Program-made: the position numbers and the translations under genes
NCBI GenBank assembly: GCA_017979445.1
Contig: CM030711.1
Coordinates: 13,227,092 to 13,291,091 of the forward strand
Reading direction: 5' to 3'
DNA: 64,000 bases
From: Akebia trifoliata
Taxonomy: Eukaryota; Streptophyta; Magnoliopsida; Ranunculales; Lardizabalaceae
The notes under the pieces: generated by a model
The model's database searches: none
What the model was told of the DNA's origin: nothing
The model's input: the letters and a program-made list of their open reading frames with translations, nothing else
In this document: in pieces, positions 57,496 through 64,000 of the stretch
Position numbering within the stretch: position 1 is the stretch's first letter
Layout of the letters: each line of letters opens with the position of its first letter

Positions 57496-59750
57496 TGTAG
57501 ATACGTGGTTTTTGTTGTTAGGACGGCCATATCTACAAAAATTTGGAGTCGCCACCATTCAAGTTGTAAGTGGGTGTGAATGGTCACCTGATGTACATTT
57601 TTGCTAAAAATGGCATTTTTGGCGTTAGTAACTCACAATGGATAAGGATTGATCGAATCTATAGATTCAGGTAAGCAGTTCGATTGGAGAAAAGGGAAGG
57701 TGTTAAGCACCTATTTCTCCTCGCCAAGTGGCGGTAACCTCAAATAATTCGATCATTTTTTATTTTGAAGAAAATTGGAAAATAATATGCCACGTGGGGG
57801 TTTTCGTACCCTAGATAGGGATTCGTTTTCGGCTTGATCATAGGGTCATTTCATTGATGGAAATGACCCTTACGGATCTTTAGCCTTGGGGTCCACTCAT
57901 TTAAAAATAAAAACGAAAGAGAAGAAGGGGGTATTAAGAAGAGGGAGAAGGAAGAGAGAGAGAGAGAGAGAGAGAGAGGGGGTGGTGTACTTCAAACCCA
58001 CATTGTACTCTTGATCTTCCTTTCTTCTTCTTCTTGACTTCTCTTGAGTCCTTAATGAAATATGAGAGTGAACTTATTTTTTTAGAAGATGATATGAGAG
58101 AGTAGTGGGGATGAGTAGAGATAGTATATTTTTTCTTTGGGGAGACTTGGTAACCATTTTTGGGATGAGAGGGGAGGTATTTATAAATGTTTGGATGAGG
58201 TTTGAGGGTACAATGGGGTGAAGAGTTGAGAGGATAGGGAATAGCATGGGTATTTGAAGTGAAAGGTGTGAAATTTAAAATGGAATGGAGGGTAAATGTG
58301 TAATGAGTGAAAATGGGTGAGATTTAGATCCAAACGGGTTGGATCTTATCCAAATCCATTTGGGTAGAGTGTTTAGTGGGATGAGATGAGTGATAATTGA
58401 TGGGAGGAGTGGGGTGTAAGAGAGTTGTTTAGAGAAAAAGTGTTAGGTTGGTTGATGAGGTGAGGTGTGTAGATTTTGGAGAATGGGTTGTGTAAGAGGT
58501 TGTTAAATTGATTTTTGGGAGGAGAGAGGGGATGATGCCATGTGGCATTTGTGATGAGAGGATGAGGTGATGAGATTAGTTGATTGGTTGATGGTGATTG
58601 TTTGATTAGAAAGAAGGGTGTGGGTTAATTGGTTGATGATGATGGAGGTATGGGTTGAGGTGATTTTGTGGAAGTGTTTTAAGGAAAATGATGGGTGTAG
58701 ATATGGGTTGTGATGTGAGTGGTTATTGATGTTAGAGAGTAATGGTGTGTTAGGGTATGTTGAGTATGGGTTGTGATGTTGATGGTTAGAGAATGATGAT
58801 AGGTTAGGTTAGGGTAGGGTATGGGTTGAGGTGATTTTGAAGAGAGGTGATGTAGGTTAGATGAGTTGTTTAGAGAATGGTGATGGGGGTGGGTGATTAG
58901 ATGAGGGAGGTGAAGGGTGGTGATGACATGTGTCATCTTTTGATGTAGAGAGGGTGACTGGTTGATGTGAGTAAGGGTTGATGGGTTGGAGAATGAATTG
59001 GGTATGGTTAATGTTTTGTGGTTTTTTTGATAGATTGGGCTTGGGCTTTTAGAGGGTTGTAGGTTATTTTGATTTGGGTAGGGTTTGATTTGAATGGGAT
59101 TTTTGAAGGTGGGTTTGTTTTACTGTTTACGTAACATGAGATTGATTTTGGGTTAAGGGTAAGGTAGGAAATGAATTTAGGAAAGAGTTGAGGCCTTGTG
59201 GGCCTTAGGTGGGTTTAGGGTATTTGCGAATTTCGAGGCGGAGTGGTAGGTCTCTCAAGTCTCATCTTTTTAATTTTTCAATTTTTTTGTATTTTTCTTG
59301 AAGTTATTGATTTGATAAAAAATGCCACGTATTTGGCAATTTGGGCCCGTTGGAGAATTTATCAATTTTTGTGAATTTAAATGTGGAGCGACGAAGGTTG
59401 GGACGACGTGGGATGAGTCCGGTCCCTTTGATGGATCCTTTAGACCATTAGGTGGTTTTAGGGGCATCGATTTAATCGAAATTGCCACATTTTAATGTTT
59501 TGGGCCTTAGAGGCCCATTGGCCTATTTTGTTGAAAATTGATGTTTTGAGTGGAGCGGGGTAGAAGGTAGATAGCCGAATCCTTTTGGTGGTCCTACTAA
59601 CCCATTGAGGGGTGTTAGAGGCTTGGATTTTGGCAAAAATGTTAGATTTTAATGCTTCGGGCCTTCGGGGCCCGTTGGCCAATATTTATCGAAAAATCAC
59701 TATTTTTTTGCCATTTTGAGTGAAGGCCCGTTCAAATTGGGGTGTCTACA
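57496..59750 (-). mobile_element. Solo LTR of a Tat/Ogre-like gypsy element (2255 bp)
   Basis: Plus strand TGTAGATACG ... GGGGTGTCTACA, flanked by GGACT on both sides (57491-57495 and 59751-59755). On the minus strand it starts TGTAGACACCCC like the LTR at 921. It has a TATAAATA box (58178-58185), the GTGTTAAGCACC block (about 57701) and GGAGTCGCCACC (about 57545) near its 3' end. (GA)n occurs at about 57954-57978. No internal region remains. Confidence 0.9.
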
Positions 59751-62476
59751 GGACTAATTTATTTATGTTTGATAAATTTATTTTGATGTGAACCAATATT
59801 TAGTACACTTTAAATCACATAGTAAGGATTAGGGATGTTGACGAATTTGATTTCGACCTTCAGTATGAGTCTTAAACGAACTGATTTGTAACCCATTTTA
59901 AAAGTTAATCTTAGGAAAATTTTGGCATCAGTTTTATCATTTCTTTTTATTCAAGATCTGTTGACCTTCCTTTGATTGCAAAAAATGTTTCACGGGGGAA
60001 TAGTATTGTTTTACCTCAAATCAGAATTCCTAGTTTATGTAACTTGATCTGCATTGTGAGGAAACATGTCTTGAGATCTTATATGAAAAAAAAACCAACC
60101 ATTTAAAACGTCGAGGTCTTTGAAGTGTTGAGATCAACATTTAAAACGTCGAGATCAATGCTTCACACGTGGTGAAGTTCAATTTGTGGTGCCCTTTAAT
60201 CTTATTTTGGGGAACAAGGTGCTTAGTATGTTATTTAATATTTTTAACATTTACTTCTAATGATATTTGTTTATGATAATTATTTATTTGCTCATGATCC
60301 TTATTGTTGTTACTCGTATTTCACTACGTTCTTCATTCATTATGAAGTAAATGGGGTGAAGAGTTGAGAGGATAGGGAATAGCATGGGTATTTGAAGTGA
60401 AAGGTGTGAAATTTAAAATGGAATGGAGGGTAAATGTGTAATGAGTGAAAATGGGTGAGATTTAGATCCAAACGGGTTGGATCTTATCCAAATCCATTTG
60501 GGTAGAGTGTTTAGTGGGATGAGATGAGTGATAATTGATGGGAGGAGTGGGGTGTAAGAGAGTTGTTTAGAGAAAAAGTGTTAGGTTGGTTGATGAGGTG
60601 AGGTGTGTAGATTTTGGAGAATGGGTTGTGTAAGAGGTTGTTAAATTGATTTTTGGGAGGAGAGAGGGGATGATGCCATGTGGCATTTGTGATGAGAGGA
60701 TGAGGTGATGAGATTAGTTGATTGGTTGATGGTGATTGTTTGATTAGAAAGAAGGGTGTGGGTTAATTGGTTGATGATGATGGAGGTATGGGTTGAGGTG
60801 ATTTTGTGGAAGTGTTTTAAGGAAAATGATGGGTGTAGATATGGGTTGTGATGTGAGTGGTTATTGATGTTAGAGAGTAATGGTGTGTTAGGGTATGTTG
60901 AGTATGGGTTGTGATGTTGATGGTTAGAGAATGATGATAGGTTAGGTTAGGGTAGGGTATGGGTTGAGGTGATTTTGAAGAGAGGTGATGTAGGTTAGAT
61001 GAGTTGTTTAGAGAATGGTGATGGGGGTGGGTGATTAGATGAGGGAGGTGAAGGGTGGTGATGACATGTGTCATCTTTTGATGTAGAGAGGGTGACTGGT
61101 TGATGTGAGTAAGGGTTGATGGGTTGGAGAATGAATTGGGTATGGTTAATGTTTTGTGGTTTTTTTGATAGATTGGGCTTGGGCTTTTAGAGGGTTGTAG
61201 GTTATTTTGATTTGGGTAGGGTTTGATTTGAATGGGATTTTTGAAGGTGGGTTTGTTTTACTGTTTACGTAACATGAGATTGATTTTGGGTTAAGGGTAA
61301 GGTAGGAAATGAATTTAGGAAAGAGTTGAGGCCTTGTGGGCCTTAGGTGGGTTTAGGGTATTTGCGAATTTCGAGGCGGAGTGGTAGGTCTCTCAAGTCT
61401 CATCTTTTTAATTTTTCAATTTTTTTGTATTTTTCTTGAAGTTATTGATTTGATAAAAAATGCCACGTATTTGGCAATTTGGGCCCGTTGGAGAATTTAT
61501 CAATTTTTGTGAATTTAAATGTGGAGCGACGAAGGTTGGGACGACGTGGGATGAGTCCGGTCCCTTTGATGGATCCTTTAGACCATTAGGTGGTTTTAGG
61601 GGCATCGATTTAATCGAAATTGCCACATTTTAATGTTTTGGGCCTTAGAGGCCCATTGGCCTATTTTGTTGAAAATTGATGTTTTGAGTGGAGCGGGGTA
61701 GAAGGTAGATAGCCGAATCCTTTTGGTGGTCCTACTAACCCATTGAGGGGTGTTAGAGGCTTGGATTTTGGCAAAAATGTTAGATTTTAATGCTTCGGGC
61801 CTTCGGGGCCCGTTGGCCAATATTTATCGAAAAATCACTATTTTTTTGCCATTTTGAGTGAAGGCCCGTTCAAATTGGGGTGTCTACAGGACTAATTTAT
61901 TTATGTTTGATAAATTTATTTTGATGTGAACCAATATTTAGTACACTTTAAATCACATAGTAAGGATTAGGGATGTTGACGAATTTGATTTCGACCTTCA
62001 GTATGAGTCTTAAACGAACTGATTTGTAACCCATTTTAAAAGTTAATCTTAGGAAAATTTTGGCATCAGTTTTATCATTTCTTTTTATTCAAGATCTGTT
62101 GACCTTCCTTTGATTGCAAAAAATGTTTCACGGGGGAATAGTATTGTTTTACCTCAAATCAGAATTCCTAGTTTATGTAACTTGATCTGCATTGTGAGGA
62201 AACATGTCTTGAGATCTTATATGAAAAAAAAAACCAACCATTTAAAACGTCGAGGTCTTTGAAGTGTTGAGATCAACATTTAAAACGTCGAGATCAATGC
62301 TTCACACGTGGTGAAGTTCAATTTGTGGTGCCCTTTAATCTTATTTTGGGGAAGCTTAGTATGTTATTTAATATTTTTAACATTTACTTCTAATGATATT
62401 TGTTTATGATAATTATTTATTTGCTCATGATCCTTATTGTTGTTACTCGTATTTCACTACGTTCTTCATTCATTAT
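58212..62476. repeat. 2.1-kb tandem duplication
   Basis: Unit 1 is 58212-60343 and unit 2 is 60350-62476, starting at AATGGGGTGAAGAGTTGAG and ending CTTCATTCATTAT. Six extra bases, GAAGTA (60344-60349), sit at the joint. The units differ visibly by a 6-bp deletion in unit 2 (GGGGAACAAGGTGC to GGGGAAGC, near 62352) and one extra A in an A-run (about 62232). The unit spans the outer 1.54 kb of the solo LTR, its GGACT duplication and about 590 bp of Harbinger leader. Confidence 0.97.
60350..61888 (-). mobile_element. Duplicated copy of the solo LTR's outer part
   Basis: Second copy of 58212-59750, ending GGGGTGTCTACA then GGACT. It arose with the tandem duplication, not by a second insertion. 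Confidence 0.9.
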
Positions 62477-62520
62477 CCTTATCTATTACTTTTTTTTTAA
62501 ATGAATAATCAAATTGTCAG

Positions 62521-63561
62521 ATGACGAGACAAAAAGTAACAGAACTAAAAGAAATAGAGTCAAAATTTGATTTCGTAAAATGGATACCTTATCTTCATAA
62601 GATTTGGGTTGATGTCTGTGTGGAATTGATAAAGAATGGAAAAAAACCTAGTACTTCATTGAATGTATCAAGGTATTCATATCTAATCAAATAATTTCAG
62701 ACAACGACGGGACTTAGTTACGTTAAGAAGCAACATAAGAATCACTAGGATAAAACAAAAGGTATTTGGGCTAAATGTATTAAATTAAAAACATGTATTG
62801 GGGTGGGTTATGATGTTGTTAACAATAAGGTATTGGCGAGCGATGAATGTTAGAGCTCTTGGTTGGAGGTAATTTTTAATTAGATTACCAAATAAGAATA
62901 TCACTTTTATCTATTCAAACTTATAAAACAAGTTTATTTATTTTATAGAAAAATAAAATTGATGCACAATGGCCTTATGACGGATTGAAACATGTTGAAA
63001 AGTTGGACATACTATTTGGAGGGACTTATGCTACTGGAAAGTATGTTGCAAGCTCTTATTATCCTGGTGCACGTCCATCCACTGAGTCATCTAGAGCAAT
63101 TGAGCATGAGTTTCAAAATGAGGATGATGATGCGTTTGTTCAAGAAACGCAACCACCAGATTCCCAACCATTAGGTTCCTAGCAACCTGTCAATATTTCT
63201 CCTGATGTTGATGGTGATGATATCCCTACATTTATTACACCATCGAGTAAGAGATCTAAAGGTAACCTAGATTTTCAATACCATTCCAAACAATAAAAAA
63301 TGGCGAATACAATTATGTTGGGACAATAGATTGAGCGTTTAATTGAAGTAGTTTTATCGATGACAACTGTGAGTAGTGTAACATTCTCACCATCACCTAC
63401 AGTACCTGATAGCATTAGGGAATGCATTGATTTGTTTGATGTAACAACAGAAATCATCCATAATAGCGATTATTATCGATTTGACCTAAAATTATTCAGT
63501 ATAAAGAAGGAATACAAACAAATTTGGTGCATGTTACGAATAAATGAACTCCGTGTTGAGT
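62521..63561 (+). pseudogene. Myb/SANT-like DNA-binding protein of a PIF/Harbinger element (decayed)
   Basis: The second protein of PIF/Harbinger elements, which binds DNA and helps the transposase. Exon 1 (62521-62868) starts MTRQKVTELKEIESKF after TTGTCAG. It shows the Myb/SANT-like core VDVCVELIKNGKKPSTSLN, then TTTGLSYVKKQHKNH and WAKCIKLKTCIGVGYD. In-frame TAA after YLIK, TAG in place of Trp after KNH and TAG after SDEC break it. A short intron (62869-62948, GTAATT...TATAG) joins in phase to exon 2, which reads KNKIDAQWPYDGLKHVEKLD and LFGGTYATGKYVASS. It has more stops (after PLGS, YHSKQ and MLGQ) and the conserved C-terminal end IRECIDLFDVTTEI ... ELRVE, with stop at 63561. Most stops are single substitutions. 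Confidence 0.85.
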
Positions 63562-63870
63562 GATTGGATGGCGAGATGGAGGATACTCGAGTTCAATGTT
63601 CTAAATAGTATTTGTGTATGATTTCAATATATTTTTTTATTGTCATCTTTCATTGATGGTTATGACTATATGCCACCTCTATGGTGGTATGTTATTAACA
63701 ATGTCTGTTTATTTTTTTATGTTTTCCTTAGATTGAATAATATGCCCGTTATGGGGTGAATATTATTAATAATGCCTGTTATGTGGTGAATGTTAAATAT
63801 GCTTATTTTATTATCCATGTCATTTGAATAGTTAAATAAATATTTTATAGTTATGTACTTATATAGATTT
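63562..63870. other. Spacer between the two Harbinger ORFs
   Basis: T-rich sequence; contains two near-copies of ATGCCTGTTATGTGGTGAAT (about 63740-63790). No coding evidence. Confidence 0.5.
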
Positions 63871-64000
63871 ATGGATTCTGATGATGATATTTTCACCCAT
63901 AATGGTACATCCACCCATGATGGTATGTCCAGTAACGATGAAGTTCATGATGTGAATACTGTAGATGATGATCTATTGTTAGATATTTTGATAACAGGTG
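63871..64000 (+). CDS. N-terminal start of a Harbinger (ALP1-like) transposase ORF, partial
   Basis: ATG at 63871 opens an acidic N-terminus, MDSDDDIFTHNGTSTHDGMS, that stays open to the window edge (43 codons). An acidic start of this kind, just downstream of the Myb/SANT-like ORF on the same strand, is where the DDE transposase of PIF/Harbinger elements begins. The catalytic domain is outside the window, so the call rests on position and composition. Whether the ORF is intact cannot be judged. Confidence 0.45.
   Translation, partial: MDSDDDIFTHNGTSTHDGMSSNDEVHDVNTVDDDLLLDILITG

Larger units (their letters stand above)
56187..64000 (+). mobile_element. PIF/Harbinger transposon, runs off the right edge (left end inferred)
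   Basis: The right part carries the two-gene layout of PIF/Harbinger: a Myb/SANT-like ORF (62521-63561) followed by the start of an ALP1-like transposase ORF (63871). A plausible left end GAGCCCGTGTTGTTTGG lies at 56187, followed by a long noncoding leader. The leader is split by a solo gypsy LTR (57496-59750) and enlarged by a tandem duplication (58212-62476). The right end is outside the window, so terminal repeats cannot be compared. Confidence 0.6.

Noticed and set aside
58679..58936. His/Thr-rich minus-strand ORF, repeated at 60817
   Set aside because: Lies inside the noncoding gypsy LTR and is doubled only by the tandem duplication; low-complexity TGG/GATG composition explains it.
59270..59682. 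Two overlapping minus-strand ORFs, repeated at 61408 and 61596
   Set aside because: Also LTR sequence near the U3 end; no domain and no independent conservation.
1..64000. CRISPR arrays, bacterial operons, phage or viral genes
   Set aside because: Repeats here are tandem arrays or transposon ends without regular unique spacers; all coding traces are plant genes or plant transposable elements.

Overview
The window looks like nuclear DNA of a flowering plant, probably a dicot-like species. It is AT-rich, with spliced genes, CT-rich leaders, a nuclear tRNA-Gly(UCC) gene and dense layers of plant transposable elements (Ty1/copia, Ty3/gypsy of Tat/Ogre type, CACTA, hAT, Mutator-like, PIF/Harbinger, SINE-like). 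I see no bacterial, organellar or viral genes. The species cannot be named from the sequence alone.

Layout. 1-2679: 3' end of a large gypsy element (77-bp tandem repeats, polypurine tract, 1.76-kb LTR) that runs off the left edge and sits inside copia-1 (2680-4143, minus). 5791-11302: copia-2 (minus), one insertion with three LTRs flanked by ATGCA. 12584-12840: small CACTA-like element. 14708-19323: copia-3 (plus), decayed. 20058-26183: copia-4 (plus, duplication ATTAT), with a 704-bp hAT-like element inside its 5' LTR. 27.0-34.7 kb: palindromic MITEs and fragments of gypsy RNase H, a plant transposon domain and two copia 3' ends. 37.4-40.2 kb: a small intronless gene for an 86-residue membrane protein, between a hAT-like element and a 1.1-kb Harbinger-like element with a nested MITE. 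42.4-44.8 kb: a second CACTA-like copy and a gypsy LTR fragment holding a solo copia LTR. 45.4-46.5 kb: a multi-exon DUF1985/plant-mobile-domain-like gene remnant on the minus strand. 47400-48548: a Mutator-like element with long inverted ends and a 9-bp duplication. 49044-53193: a two-exon gene for a very acidic nuclear protein. 54.6 kb: an RNA-size hairpin. 55579-55650: tRNA-Gly. From about 56.2 kb to the right edge: a PIF/Harbinger transposon (decayed Myb/SANT-like ORF, start of an ALP1-like transposase ORF), interrupted by a 2255-bp solo gypsy LTR and then by a 2.1-kb tandem duplication.

Only two protein genes look like intact host genes: the 86-residue FRWP-repeat membrane protein and the acidic nuclear protein. 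Nearly all other coding sequence is retrotransposon gag-pol or transposase with stops and frameshifts. The order of insertions can often be read from target-site duplications and nesting, and this is the clearest story in the window. All reading was done by eye. Family names rest on motifs recognised in translations, not on database searches.
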